The position numbers were made by a program, and so were the translations under genes. From contig OX578281.1 of assembly GCA_951217055.1 (NCBI GenBank), forward strand, positions 28,320,101-28,384,100: a DNA stretch of 64,000 nt. The letters are read 5' to 3'. Shown here piece by piece: positions 46,777-59,015 of the stretch (position 1 is its first letter; every line of letters starts with the position of its first letter). This DNA is from Gerris lacustris (taxonomy: Eukaryota > Arthropoda > Insecta > Hemiptera > Gerridae). The notes beneath the pieces are model-generated. The model ran no database searches, was not told where the DNA came from, and worked only from the letters and a program-made list of their open reading frames with translations.

Positions 46777-49534
46777 GATTTATTTGCCTCTTAAAGTTTT
46801 AATCAGCATGGTTAATTGAGTGCGGCATAGCTTTGTAGTTATAATTTAATTTTGAATTTGTTGTTCAAGTTGATGTTTATAGTTTGACCCCTCTCGTGTG
46901 ATTTATATTTAGTTGTTTGAGGGCGTACAAACAAGAGGATTAATGTCGGCTTATTGGCTTATCTTTTGAAGCTGCGGTGAGTCAGTTTATCATTTCCTGT
47001 CGTTTTATTACAAGGCATCAAGTATCACTTATATATTTATGAGTTATAATAAAATGAGTACTCGTATATATTATTAAACTTGGTGTGTATGTAGTTTAGT
47101 AGTAGATCGTAGTACACTCACAGGACGGCTGTATTAATATGTTTACATTTGAAAATACGGGAAAGTGCCGGCAGTTTGTTTAGCTTATCTTTATAAAATA
47201 ATAAAAAATGGTTTAAACATCGTGATAAGGAATTAGTAGAGCAGTGAGGCGCGCCCTATCACTTGACTTAGAGGAAAATATTAATATATAAATATAATAT
47301 CAAGTGGTTTGAAGCAGAGGAGATAACGGCTGTAAAGAGCTTCAGATAACGGCTGTAAAGAGCTTCATGTGCCATGTCGCATCTCTCCACCCAATATTCC
47401 AAATTCAACGCTTTCACTACATAAAACCAAGCTTTTATAAGTTATGATAATGAAGATATTGAGGACGGAATAATTATGTTATAAAGGGAAAGCGCTGTTT
47501 ATAGTAGCTGTGACAACTTGGCATTTAACCTTTAAAAAATTGTGGCTTTTGTTTTTAAGTATTTTTTACTTTTCCATATACTTATATTTTATATACCGTC
47601 TTTCTTGGGAAAATTTTCGTTTTAAAATGTTGTTTGAATTACACGTTTTAGTAGATTTACACTCCCAAGTCCAAAATAGTGTTTTTTTAATATCAGTCGT
47701 CTATGCAGACGCTTGGGAACTAACTACTGGACTGACTGTTGTGATTTGCCCTGCCCATGCCCCCCAAAACCTAAATAAAATAGGAAAATATTATTTCCTG
47801 ATAACTATTACGCCGATTCTGATCAAAATATTTTAAAATGTCCTCATTTTAAAAACGAAGTTTACCATATTTATCGTTTTTCCAGGAAAAATCTAGTTTC
47901 CGACATATTATGTATGTATTAATGAAAATAAATCTTAATTTACTGAAAATTAAAAACGAACTGTAAAGAATCACCCGTTGAACACTTTTTAGATATGGAA
48001 TTTAAATTCAGCTCCACTGCCATGAGCTTTTATTTTTGGGCTTATTTTTTCTGGTCTTATATCACTTTGCTTTGCAAGTTTCATCGCACACCTATTACCC
48101 CAATTTTGAACCACTTCCCGTCTTTCAATCTTCCCCAAATGAATTATGTATGGTGAAGAATACATAAACCAAAAAAAAAAAAAAAAAAAAGTTGAAGTTT
48201 TTAAAAATGGTATTTTTATAATATTAATTATTATTATTTTAAAAAATGTTGATAACTGGACAATATTGATTTGATTATTGTGGTTAAATGAGTGGGGAAT
48301 TGGGAACAATGAAAGGACACAGTTATTCTGAGTTCTGTTCCCGGTGCCTGCTTGCATTTTCATCTGACTTTTCTTTTTCCCTCTCTCAAAATAATTGCTG
48401 TTAATTTCGACTTTGTACCCAACATCTCTTTTGCCCTAAATTTGAAGGAAAATTTATACTCGTGTGCACTTTTTACTCAAGATTTGGCGCTTATGTATTT
48501 CATAGATTCGTATAATCCAATTATTTATTTCTTTATACATATATTTATTCAAAGGAGGTGTTGCAGACCACGTTTCGTTCTATTTGGACAATTTGGACTT
48601 GTCGACAAAATAAACAGAGATTTATGACTTAAAGTAATAATAATACTATGTATAAAGTGGAGTTAATGGACTCATTATATAGAAGCGTACAGCTCATCTA
48701 TATACTACGCTGCAACAAGCAATTCTAGTACTATATAAACATGCCATGTCCCCTATGTAGGCCTCGTGTCTCAGTCACGATGTGCCCGCATCGTGTAACT
48801 AAGGCGGCGAGATGCAACTCAGCTGGGGCTGGGGGTCGCGACCCTATCAGTCCCAGCACATATCTAACTCTGTCGTACCAACTAGTCTAAACAGACCTAT
48901 GTTTGCACGCGTCCTAATAAAACGACATATGATTTTATTTCACTTACTGTAACTGACAAATACGATAACCTCATTCAATAAAGCTTGCAAAACAAAAACA
49001 AACACAGCCATCTGACACGAGACAATCTTTATCACAAGCATACTCGTCTCAGCTGAATCTCGGCTCTCGGCTGCATATCCGCCTGACAGATCCGAAATAT
49101 GCAATAGTTGAACGACTCAAAATCTGTCCGATACCGACTCTTGTACTAAACTTTCTCGTACTAGTACATAATTGCTTGGTCCAGTGTATCCATCTATTAG
49201 TTGTTTCGTCATCATAAAGGTGTAGTTCAAAATCCAAACAACATCTTCACACAAAATATCTTTATTTTTCGCTTGCATAATTGTATTGTATTGTATAGTT
49301 GTATTGCATAACTGTATTTCATTTCATAATTTTATTTTTTACTTGCACTCTTGAAATTATACTATTACCGTCAAAATGAGGCTGCATCAGAACAGTCGAT
49401 ACTGGTAAATTGTTCTGCGTGAAGACTTTGTTTGCTTATTGAACTACACCTTTATTAAATGATGAACAACTATCACACATAGGAGAAAAATACAGTCGAG
49501 AATTTTTATTAAAAGTTACCATGAAAATTCTTCC
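46607..49534. other. Non-coding DNA, no gene recognised
   Basis: Contains a T run (46742-46769), a tandem duplication of AGATAACGGCTGTAAAGAGC (47321-47366) and an A run (48171-48190). Bases 48740-48860 are GC-richer and repeat-free, with a TATATAA-like motif just upstream (~48733), but no ORF follows. ORFs at 47510-47836, 47989-48363 and 48352-48627 look non-coding. Confidence 0.3.
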
Positions 49535-49985
49535 ACCCCGCGTGGGGAATCGAATCCTGCCTCTCCAAGTTTCCGTCCATGTTTATAGCTATTTTCTCAG
49601 GAACTAGAACTTTCCCGGAAAAACGACTTACATGGTTAGATTCGAATTTAAATGGACTGCATTTTAAAATGTTTTAATTATTTGCTCCCCAGAATATATA
49701 GCTGAAATCCACTTCCCGATTTTGCTTTGGAATATGATTTTTCTAAACATGACATGTAAGCGAATTTCATCGAAATCGGCACAGTATTTTAGTCTCCACG
49801 TGCCTGCACTGAATAGACCTCAGGGATTTCTTAATACCCACTTTTTTGGACTCAAGGACCTCACAACGTGTAAATCCATCAAAATTTAAAAATGGAATTT
49901 TCTTATAATGACAATACTTCCTCCTCCTCCTCTATTTTATACGTTTATGAGAAAGTAAAAAGGTACTGACTGGAAAGAAACATAA
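49535..49985 (-). repeat. SINE-like relic with family C repeat
   Basis: On the minus strand GGATTCGATTCCCC (~49547-49560) matches a tRNA B box. Bases 49850-49960 (GACCTCACAACGTGTAAATCC, AAAATGGAATTTTC, GAGAAAGTAAAAA) recur at 61325-61412 in the same order. The two parts may belong to one retroposon. Confidence 0.4.
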
Positions 49986-50164
49986 AAACCCAGGTTCCGT
50001 AGTGTAGGTATCAAATCAATTTAAATCTTTTGGAGGATACCGCGTCACACTTTGGGAATTTCTTGGTTTTCTATTCGTTACAGGGATCATTCTTAAAGGA
50101 GTTCGATAAGTTCTTATTCGGGAGTGAGATCCAAGCTTCAAGAAACTAACGATAAGCTGGTTAA

Positions 50165-50560
50165 ATATAACTGAGCTCTCACTTGCTCCCTTAAGAATGA
50201 TTCCTGCTGCATGATCACTTGCTCTCTTGAGAATGATTTCTGCTTCATGATCACTTGTTCTCTTGAGAACGATTCCTGCTCCATGATCATTTGCTCTCTT
50301 TAAGAATGATCCCTGCTGCATGGCCGCTTGCTCTCTTTGAGAATGATTCCTGCTGCATGATCACTTGCTCTCTTGAGATTGATTTCTGCTTCATGATCAC
50401 TTGTTCTCTTGAGAACGATTCCTGCTCCATGATCATTTGCTCTCTTTAAGAATGATCCCTGCTGCATGGCCGCTTGCTCTCTTTGAGAATTATTCTGCTG
50501 CATGATCACTTGCTCTCTTGAGAATGATTCCTGCTGCATGACCACTTGCTTTCTTAAGAA
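50165..50560. repeat. Higher-order minisatellite (~36-47-bp units)
   Basis: Units of CTTGCTCTCTTGAGAATGAT plus TCCTGCTGCATGATCA repeat about ten times with length variants. A larger block (50222-50345) is duplicated at ~50392-50515. The Lys/Glu-rich ORFs on the minus strand are artefacts. Confidence 0.85.
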
Positions 50561-51182
50561 TCCCTATCCCTGTAATGAGTTGGTAGGGTCTGGGTTCGCA
50601 TAATCTTTGACGTCTTCGTCTCTGGAAGATCTAATAAGTACGTATGCGAATCCTAGGTGGCTAGTTAAATTTTAAAAAATGAATTTTTAAAAAAGTCATT
50701 TCCGAACTATATATATATATATATGTCGAATATATATACGTCGCTATAAATCGTATTATGAATAGAATTTGACTACCACCCCCCCCCCCCCAACAACTAT
50801 AGATCGGCTGGTTTTAAAATTTCGAAATAATTCATACTAATACCTTATAGTGAGGCGATGATATTTCCGGGAGTTCATTCCCAGGATTTAAAAATTACCA
50901 ATTTTGTGCGCGAAAATTTGAAGTGCGCCCAAAATTTTATTTTTTAAAAATTTTGAGTTGGGTATCAAATGAAAGCTGCTGAAAAGTAGGATACAAATAT
51001 ATATTTGCTTTTTTAAATTTTTAAGTCAAATTATACCCCCCAAAAAATCCCCCCCCCCAAATTTTATATAATGGCTGGTATTAAAATTTTGAAATGATTC
51101 ATGGTTACACCGTATGGTTGGGCCATTAAAATTCCCTAAAAAATGTAATTTATCTTGTCGTTATTACCTATAAAAAATATTG
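50561..51182. other. Non-coding repeat-derived DNA
   Basis: Has an AT microsatellite (50709-50723) and C runs (50779-50791, 51049-51058). GGGTATCAAATGAAAG at ~50958 is shared in type with the interior of the element at 17667, suggesting another decayed nonautonomous element. Confidence 0.4.
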
Positions 51183-51290
51183 TGACCTCCCGGGGGATCG
51201 AACCCGGGACCCTTAGGATCGAAGAAAAAAAAGCATAATTACATAACGGTTATGCTTAATCATCTACAAAACCCTAAAAAGTACTTGGAC
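51183..51290 (-). repeat. tRNA-derived SINE relic
   Basis: The minus strand carries GGGTCCCGGGTTCGATCCCCC, a perfect polymerase III B box and T-arm, preceded by TAAGCATAACCGTTATG-like sequence. No complete cloverleaf or acceptor stem is visible, so a SINE head is more likely than a tRNA gene. Confidence 0.5.
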
Positions 51291-52544
51291 GCAAGTACTT
51301 CCCTGTGATTTTATTTTTATTTTATTTGTTTTGTTTTTTTTTAAAGAAATGAATTTTCATATAGTTACGGAGATAAAAACTTCTAGATCCAAAAACCCAA
51401 AAACTTGATTTAATGAGAGAAGATATATTTTTAAATTTGATGGGCATCAAATAAATATTATTTGATACAAAATTATTATAAGTATTACATAATCTCAACA
51501 TAAAATATAAACTTGATTTTAAAAAACTTTTTTATACAAAGTATAATTACAATTTTTAATTTTTTAGTGGTTGTATTTTCAAAGGAAATGTAATCTTGAT
51601 TCTGCGAATATTTCTCTTTAATGTTTAATATAGAAATAAAAATATAACTCTCCAATGTAAAAAAAGATATTTAAAATATTTTTGAAAATATTATAAACAC
51701 AAGTTAAGTTATTCATTTATTATTTTCATATTAAGATTAAAATACTGATAAATATGATATAGATGTGAAGGATTAGAGTTTTCTTTGATTTTTCTTTTCA
51801 ATGTTAAGTGTTTAGTCTGTTTCTTTTACTTTTACAGCTCTATATTTGCTATAATGAGAGTCTTGCGTGTTCTGTTAAAATAATTTTTGACTAATTTTAT
51901 TTGAATATGAAACTTAAAAATCAGAATAAATAGAAATAAATATATAAAATATATATTATATTTTCATTAAATTTTTAACTTAAGTCTCTAAAATGTTTAG
52001 AGTTAACCATTTTCCATTAATTAAGTCGAAATAATAATAATAAAAAAAAAATGTTTTGCTCTTGGCTTAAATTAACCCTATTTTTTTAAAGAAAAATAAA
52101 TAAGCTCTTAACATTAGAGAAAAATTGAATCATAAAGTTTCAATTATTATATCTTCAAATCAGTTTTAAGCTGTTGTTCATCAAGGACTAAGGACGAACA
52201 ACTAATATTTTATTATCGGTTTACTTATGATTTTATGATAAAGTAAATTAGTGGAAGGGGAAACCAGTTTGTATTAAAAACAAGGTAATAAACAGACTGT
52301 AATCGATTTGCTATTTTAGGCGACAGCTAATTGTGTACTTGTTGAATTTGATAAGGGTGAATGGAACAATATTGGTGCATATTTACTCTTATTGAACTGT
52401 CCTTGCAATGCTTAAGTCAGTGTGTCCGTATGGAAAGCATACAAGTAAGGCGCGCTTTACGTGAGGCGATAATCGCCGGTTTCTATATGATTAAGTTAAA
52501 TTTATTAAGTGTGAAATTTTAATAGTTGCATATTCTATTTCCAC
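51291..52544. other. Very AT-rich non-coding DNA
   Basis: No gene or defined repeat seen. Confidence 0.45.
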
Positions 52545-52818
52545 ACTTCAAGACCATTAAATTGATATGTAACATATCATGGTGACTAAAAAATTTGGTT
52601 TGTCGCCCGCCATATTGGCCGCCATCGTGGAAATATTAAGTGTGAAAACTCCAAAAAGTGTACAGTTGTCTCAAATGCCGAGATGCACCTGTGTAACGAA
52701 TTTCATGTTCCTAGCTATAGTAGTTTATGAATTATTGAAACATGCCATCGGACAGACAGACAGACAGAACCGTAATATGTATAAGGTTCCTTTTCGTACT
52801 TCGTACAGAAACCTAAAA
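52545..52818 (+). repeat. Dispersed repeat family B with 3' hairpin
   Basis: Shares ordered blocks with 5780-5960. It ends with a (CAGA)n run and GGTTCCTTTTCGTACTTCGTACAGAAACC, in which GTAC arms can pair around TTC. This tail type is common in insect short repeats. The ORF at 52579-52839 lies in the repeat and is not called. Confidence 0.5.
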
Positions 52819-52850
52819 TTGATTCCACAAAATGTCTAAAAATGTCACGT

Positions 52851-53265
52851 CGCGATAATTATCACGAGGGGAATAATGGCTCTTTACTCACGAGGTACAT
52901 ACAATATTTTATCTCCAGTAGGAAGAAAATACACATTTTCGTCCATTGCACAGTTTTTATTTACTATTTTAGTAAATTACAATAATTATTAGCACTTTTA
53001 ATAGCAGATATAAGAGATTCAATGTTAAAATCAAATAAGAATTGGAATTAAACTCAAATAGATGGTTATTTAGATGCAGGTTATAAACAAAGATAAACAT
53101 GGTCGAAAAAGCAAGTTTCGCCAACCTGATTTCAACAACTTCATTACATTAGCCATTCATTTTCTACTACTTATAAAATATTTAAGTTGCAATCTTTACT
53201 TTTTTGCCCTAATTTACTTTTTTGTCCTACTTTTACTTTTTCTCCCTACTGGAGATAAAATAAAT
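52851..53265 (+). repeat. Inverted repeat pair, copy 1 (contains MITE-like TIRs)
   Basis: This segment is the inverse of 57933-58381, with high similarity over ~415 bp. TTTTATCTCCAGTAGG (from 52907) and its inverse CCTACTGGAGATAAAA (ending ~53260) look like terminal inverted repeats of a ~355-bp MITE. The flanking CGCGATAATTATC...GGAATAATGGC part is also shared by copy 2. The ORF at 53074-53352 is not a gene. Confidence 0.75.
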
Positions 53266-54369
53266 TTCACTTGCCACACTAAATCTCAAATTAATAAATT
53301 AATTACACCCTTTTCAGCTTATATCCCGTCTTTAATACAAGGTCGTCACTAAATAAAAACAAGTTACTGATTTATAAGCAGTTTATTAGACCGATTTTAT
53401 TATACGCTTGCCCGCAGTCTGGAGTTCCATGTCCGATTCAAATTTTAAATCACTTCTAAGTGTTGTCGCGTCATAGGAAATTACAGTCGATACACTAGAA
53501 TACTAGAGTAACAGAAATGCACACAACTTTCAACATTCCATTCCGTATATCAAACAAATTACTATAAATGTATCCAAAACATTTTTTGAAAGTTGTCGAA
53601 ATAGTGACATTAATCCTTTAATAAATAAAATAGGCAATTACGACCTTACAATTACACATTGAAATTTAAATATAAAAAGGATAAACATAAAAGACTGAAA
53701 TATATTTTGCTATAAAATACCTCAATAAAAAATAAATAATAATCTACTCCAAAGTTAAAATTATCTAGTTACATTATTTAATCAATAGTTACCAAATATT
53801 TTATGTTTGCTGAACGCATAGTTGTTAACCATAGTTGTTGCTGAACGCATGTTATTTATTTTTCGTTGTTTTTGTTTTGTTTTCCTGTCTATTTTTATCT
53901 AGTCGTAAGTTTTAATTACTGTTTAAAACCTTGTGTTGAGGGTTTTTGTTGGAATTGTTTTCCCTAACTCTTACCTGTAGTCACATAAAAACTATAATGC
54001 TCTAAATTAATATTATTTCCCCAAGGAAGGAGCTTATTAGAAGCTTGAAATTGGGATTGCTAGTCACCAGAAGATTATTATATTATATTTATGTAATTTA
54101 TTTATATGTTTATTCAATAAAGTTTATTATTATTATTATTATAAAAATATGAATTGAGAACCACACTAACTTATGGATTTTACCAAGCACATAATTAATT
54201 ACTAATTTTTTTTTAATAGGTTATACGTTAACCTATCACAGACCGCTGAAAGCACATATAAGAATAAAACATTTAAACCAGGACCAAAAACAACAGGAGA
54301 CCAAGGACCAAAAACAAATATAAAATATGATTTTGAACAGTTAAAAGCAAACGAATTCAAAAATATTCT
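53266..54369. other. AT-rich non-coding DNA
   Basis: Contains a duplicated GTTGCTGAACGCAT phrase near 53808-53850. No gene is recognised. Confidence 0.4.
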
Positions 54370-55955
54370 AAGTAGTTAGTTAGAGATGAAAGAAAATGAA
54401 CAGAACATCGATTTGCTAAATGAAAGAAAAGAAAATGCTATCAAGAATGCTACCCAAAAAACTAACAAAGAAAAACAGTCACAGAAAAAAAAAAAAATCA
54501 AAGGAAAGGAAATATATAAGCTATTAGCAAAAAGAAGATTGAAGAGATTGGAGAGAGAAAAAAAGTCGAATTCACCGAAATATCCAAACTAATAAGAAAT
54601 AAAATAAGGGATTGGAGTATAAATAGAAGTATTAAAGAACGTCAGGAAATTATAAAATGGCCTTTTATAAGAGCGAACAGCAAGGAAACAATAGCTCTAT
54701 TAAATGTAAGTATTGGTAGAAGAGACCACGAAGAAGTAAGATTGTGTTATATGTTATGGAGGAAGAAATTGCATGTGCTATTAAAAAATTTAAAACTAGA
54801 AAAGCAGGTGCAATAGATGGATTTATATATGAGGAACTGAAAGCAGGGGGAGAAACTGTGGTAAAAGCGTTAAACAAAATTTATGTCTAGGCGAAAGACA
54901 AGTACCTCATAAGTGGCTAACATCACAGTTAATGCTCTTATTAAAAAAAAAGAGAATGGATGAAGATAGGTAATTATCGTCCTGTGTGCATTTTTCCGGT
55001 AATTTATAAAACCTTCGTGTCAATTATTACCAAAATAATTGAGAAACCGCTTGAAGCAAATATTCATGTTTCACAAACAGGATTTTCGGGAAAAATTGTT
55101 TACACTAAGTTGTCATATTTGTTGCTTAACAGCTAATAAGATCGAAGCAAACAAAATGATAGAATAATAATGATAAAAAGAAATAGAATAAGTATATAAC
55201 AGAATAGGTTTAGAGATAACAGGAATAAATGTAAAAGAAAATATAAAAACAAATGAAGGTGGGAGTTTGGGACAAATAGAGGAATATGTAGATATATTTA
55301 AGCAGTCTGATCTCTAAAGAGACAAACTGTGAAGAAAAAGATTAAAGAAGAATTATAGCAATGGGATGGAACAACTATAATCGATACAGAAGTCTATTTA
55401 GATCTGAGGTAGATGCATATAAAAAGAAAAGGCTGTGGAATATGTATGTGCTGCCGCTGTGATGATTGATGGATTCGCAGCATGTTAAATAAAGAAATTA
55501 TTAATAAACTGAGAATGGCGCAAAGAAGTATGATGAGAAGTATTCTCAAAGTTTCAAGGAAAGGTAGAAAAACAAGAAACAAACAAATGGATTAGTGAGA
55601 GAACTAGAATTGAAAATATTGGCACAACCGCATAAGTAAAAGGAAATGGAATTGGGCAGGCCCAGGCCATATTTTGAGAACAACAGCTGGAAGATGTACA
55701 ACACAAAGAAAGTTATTCAATGGTACCCAAGAGAAAGAAAAAGGGGAGGAGGAGAGCTGAGAATAAGGTGGGATTAAGAATTTAAGAAAACATGCGGAGG
55801 AGAAACTTGGCAAACGTTTGCATGGGATCGGTAGGAATGGAAAAGAGTGACTCAAGTCTATAGTGAAGTTTGAAAATATAAAATAATAAATTAAACAGTT
55901 TAATTAAATAGTAATAAATTGAAAAAAAAAAAAAAATAAAAATAAATAAATAATC
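54370..55955 (+). pseudogene. Decayed endonuclease-reverse transcriptase LINE
   Basis: Fragments in several frames keep LINE order: a basic segment (54386-54592), MEEEIACAIKKFK then AGAIDGFIYEELKAGGETV (~54758-54855), GNYRPVCIFPVIYKTF (~54965-55015) and SQTGF (~55072) of the RT core, then KLRMAQRSMMRSILKVSRK, KRKWNWAGP and RERKRGGGE near the C-terminus (~55507-55750). An A-rich tail (55921-55955) ends it. The type matches insect 'endonuclease-reverse transcriptase' LINEs such as RTE-like elements; the catalytic YADD region and the N-terminal endonuclease are lost. Stops and frameshifts abound. Confidence 0.8.
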
Positions 55956-57932
55956 AAACATAAAATATCTTTAAATATAACCTATCAAGATTATAACCAC
56001 AGTTGAAAATCTGATTTGGTCGTATAATGTTTTTATGCAATTTTTTACAGTATCTAAACTGATACATAGTATTTTAATAATAACATAGATAGATAAGTTC
56101 TTTATTGTTCTTGAACATTTTAGTTCTATAACAATTTGGTGTTTATTGAGTGTTATCAACATGTTACACCAACCATGTTATCTATAATGTAATACATAAA
56201 TCATATGAATGTTAACTCATTACTAAATTAAACATTTTACACTGGATTGATATTATTAATTAATATATATACATAGGAAAAATTATAAGAGAAATCATAT
56301 TTAAAGAGAAGTAATATTAAAATTAAATTTCTGTCTCATTAAAGCGAAAACACATAAAATTAATCATTTCTCATTGGATTGCTAATACTTAGTTTATAAT
56401 TAGTATATCGGCCAAATTATAATTAAAATCATATTAAAATTAATCTCTGTACTAAAAGCGAAAACACATAAAATTACACATTTTACATTGCATTTATAAT
56501 AGTTAGTTTACCAGAAATAGTATAACAGAAATCATATTACAATTAATCTTTAACGTTAAAGCGAAAAAAAACCTAAAATTAAACATTTTACACTGTATTT
56601 ATATTAATTACTTATTATTATTAATAATAACATAATCATTACAATAATTTAATTTATGTTTCAACATATAGTTTTCAATTTATGTTTATACATATGTTGT
56701 ACATATTGTATTCATTCATTCATTTACGTTAACCTTATTCTGTAAGAAGAAAACAAGTTGATGTTTGGAAGAAATATAAGAAAAATGTTGAAGAGATGGC
56801 AGAATTTGACTGGGAGGTCTCTGATTAAAATTTTAGTGCTCCCTGAAGCCAACTCTGATTGTTTGGGCTTTCTATTAATGCTGACTTGAGCTCCAAGATG
56901 AACCCTCAACCAAACATCCCCTCCAACCTTCAAACATACTCCTCTCTCTTTCTTGTCACTTTTACACTATAAGCTCATTGCTGTCTTTGTAATTCTAACA
57001 ATAAATTGCTGTCTGGCTGAATTTTCTAGCAACTTCCCCATCCTAAACTAAAACGGCTCGAACTAAATATTTAAAACTCTTCTCTTAGATTTAAGAGCAG
57101 TGCAAGTTGAATCATTTTTACTTGGTGAAGTAAAATGAAATTGCTCTAGTTACCAGTTTATTTTGTCAATTATTTCTATGCCTTGATGTAGTTTAAGTTT
57201 AGAATTAATATATTAGAGCCCCTAGTAAAAGTTAGACTGAATGAACGTTTCTTCTACGTATGGAAAGAGTTTTCCGTCATGAGTTATGGAAAGACCGATA
57301 ATTTTAGATAGAATCCTAAATTGGTCGAAGACAAATGATACAAACTTGGACCTACAATTGTTAAGTTTCATTAAAGTATCGAGGTATGTTTTACCTCATT
57401 GAAGGGAAGATTTCCTTTCCTTAAACAGTTATATGCATTAGCAAAAACCAACTACGGAAATGATTTGATAACACTGATATAATTGCTGGCGATAAGGTTG
57501 CTGAAATAGTGTGACAGGCTCTGTGCTGACAAGAAGTGTCACAGAAACTATAATTACCTCTTCCCTTGGAATTATGCTGGGGCAAGTTTTCAGGGAAATT
57601 GACTTCAAGATGAGGTAACCTCCCCTTTATTTACATAATAACTTTGTTGCGCTAAAAAATGTATTTTGTTACATTTTTTTTTAATTTGATATGTTTATAA
57701 TTTATAAACTACCCACATAATATAAACATATTCTACTTAACAATTTATACACATTCTAACTTAACATTTTATAATTTATAAACCACCAGTTGATGAAGGT
57801 AAAATTTCTTACCTACAGAATATAAATTTACTAAATTATCTAGTTACATAGCAATGAAACTTCAAAATTAACTTTTGTACCGAGATTTTATGAATCACAG
57901 GAGTAAAACTTAAAAATGTGATCCATAAATAG
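55956..57932. other. AT-rich non-coding DNA
   Basis: Bases ~56310-56600 contain three degraded direct repeats of AAAGCGAAAACACATAAAATTA with ~110-bp spacing. No gene is recognised. Confidence 0.4.
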
Positions 57933-58381
57933 TTTTATCTCCAGTAGATAGAAAAAGTTATGATTTTGGATTAGTTTAGGGGACTAAAGTAAGACTTTTC
58001 TTCCCTGAACTCAAAAGTAGGGAGAAAAAGTAAAAGTAGGGCAAAAAAGTAAGGATTTCCAACTTAATTATTTTATAAATAGTAGAAAATGAATGGCTAA
58101 TGTAATGAAGTTGTTGAAATCAGGTTGGCGACACTGCTTTTTCGACCTTGTGTTCATTGTTTATAACCTGCATCTATATAACCTTCTATTTGAGTTTAAT
58201 TCCAATTTTTATATGTTTTTAACATTGAATCTCTTATAACTGCTAATAATTATTGTAATTTATTAAAAATAATAAATGAAAACTGTGCAATGGATGAAAA
58301 TGTGTATTTTCTCCCTACTGATGATATTTATTGTATGTACCTCGTGAGTAAAGTGCCATTATTCCCCTCGCGATAATTATC
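57933..58381 (-). repeat. Inverted repeat pair, copy 2
   Basis: Inverse of 52851-53265, about 4.7 kb away. It has the same TIR-like ends (TTTTATCTCCAGTAGA at 57933, TTTTCTCCCTACTG near 58307) and the same outer flank to CGCGATAATTATC. It lies ~480 bp upstream of the KLF exon. Confidence 0.75.
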
Positions 58382-58864
58382 TCCCTCGGCTGCGCCTCGG
58401 GTTTTAGGGACCATGGTTCCTTCGGCTTCGCCTCAGAAACCAACTTTTTCGCTCAGGGAATAATGGCTTACTTTCCTCCCTAGGTGCATAAATAACTATT
58501 TTAGTCGTGTTAAAATGAAGGAAAAGTGAAATTATTAAAGTCTCCAGAACTGCCTCGCAGATTAGATATGAGTAAAGATTTTGGGACATCTTCTATTACC
58601 ACCACCTTAAAACTCCTTGTGACGTTTAAGGATTATAACTGATGCGGTTCCAGGGATGTATTACGCCGAGATTACCGTTAAGTGGCTGTCATTTTCGCGC
58701 AGCAAAAAATAATAATAATAATTAAAATAATAATAATAATTTACTGGAGCGACAGCCTACCGAACTACTCATAAATCTAATAGTTGTACTGCTCGGTCCT
58801 TCTATACGACTATATTGTAGGTGTTATAATACTTGTAACTAAAGAAGTTTTGTTGTGTTTACAG
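58382..58864 (+). other. Intron sequence upstream of the KLF exon
   Basis: Ends in TTGTTGTGTTTACAG, a good 3' splice site. Bases 58385-58440 are GC-richer. The 5' end of this intron and the exon with zinc finger 1 were not found within the window. Confidence 0.6.
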
Positions 58865-59015
58865 GAGAGCGTCCGTTTCCTTGCAACTGGTCGGGTTGCG
58901 GTAAGAAGTTCGCCAGATCAGACGAACTAGCCAGGCACTGGAGGACTCACACGGGAGAGAAGAACTTCGCCTGTCCTGTTTGCACCAAAAAGTTCATGAG
59001 ATCAGATCACCTCAG
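58865..59015 (+). CDS. KLF9/13/16-like transcription factor, penultimate exon
   Basis: This 151-base internal exon encodes the inter-finger linker (TGERPF), all of zinc finger 2 (C-X4-C-X12-H-X3-H with recognition helix RSDELAR), the TGEKNF linker, and zinc finger 3 up to RSDHL. These helices are hallmarks of Kruppel-like factors, nuclear proteins that bind GC and CACCC boxes. It is bounded by TTTACAG at the 5' end and CTCAG|GTAATA at the 3' end. It enters in phase 1 (G|GA) and leaves in phase 2, joining AG|T to the next exon. GERPFPC.W plus the downstream KHARRH tail fits the KLF9/13/16 (BTEB) group better than Sp or KLF10/11 proteins. Zinc finger 1 and the N-terminus are encoded upstream, not seen here. 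Confidence 0.93.

Noticed and set aside
47510..48627. Three ORFs of 91-124 residues near 47.5-48.6 kb
   Set aside because: They are Phe/Ile/Lys-rich readings of AT-rich DNA, one crossing a poly(A) tract; no splice structure or domains support them.
51183..51290. tRNA gene on the minus strand
   Set aside because: A good T-arm/B box is present but no acceptor stem or complete cloverleaf; better explained as a SINE relic. The same applies to 26690-26775 and 61430-61490.
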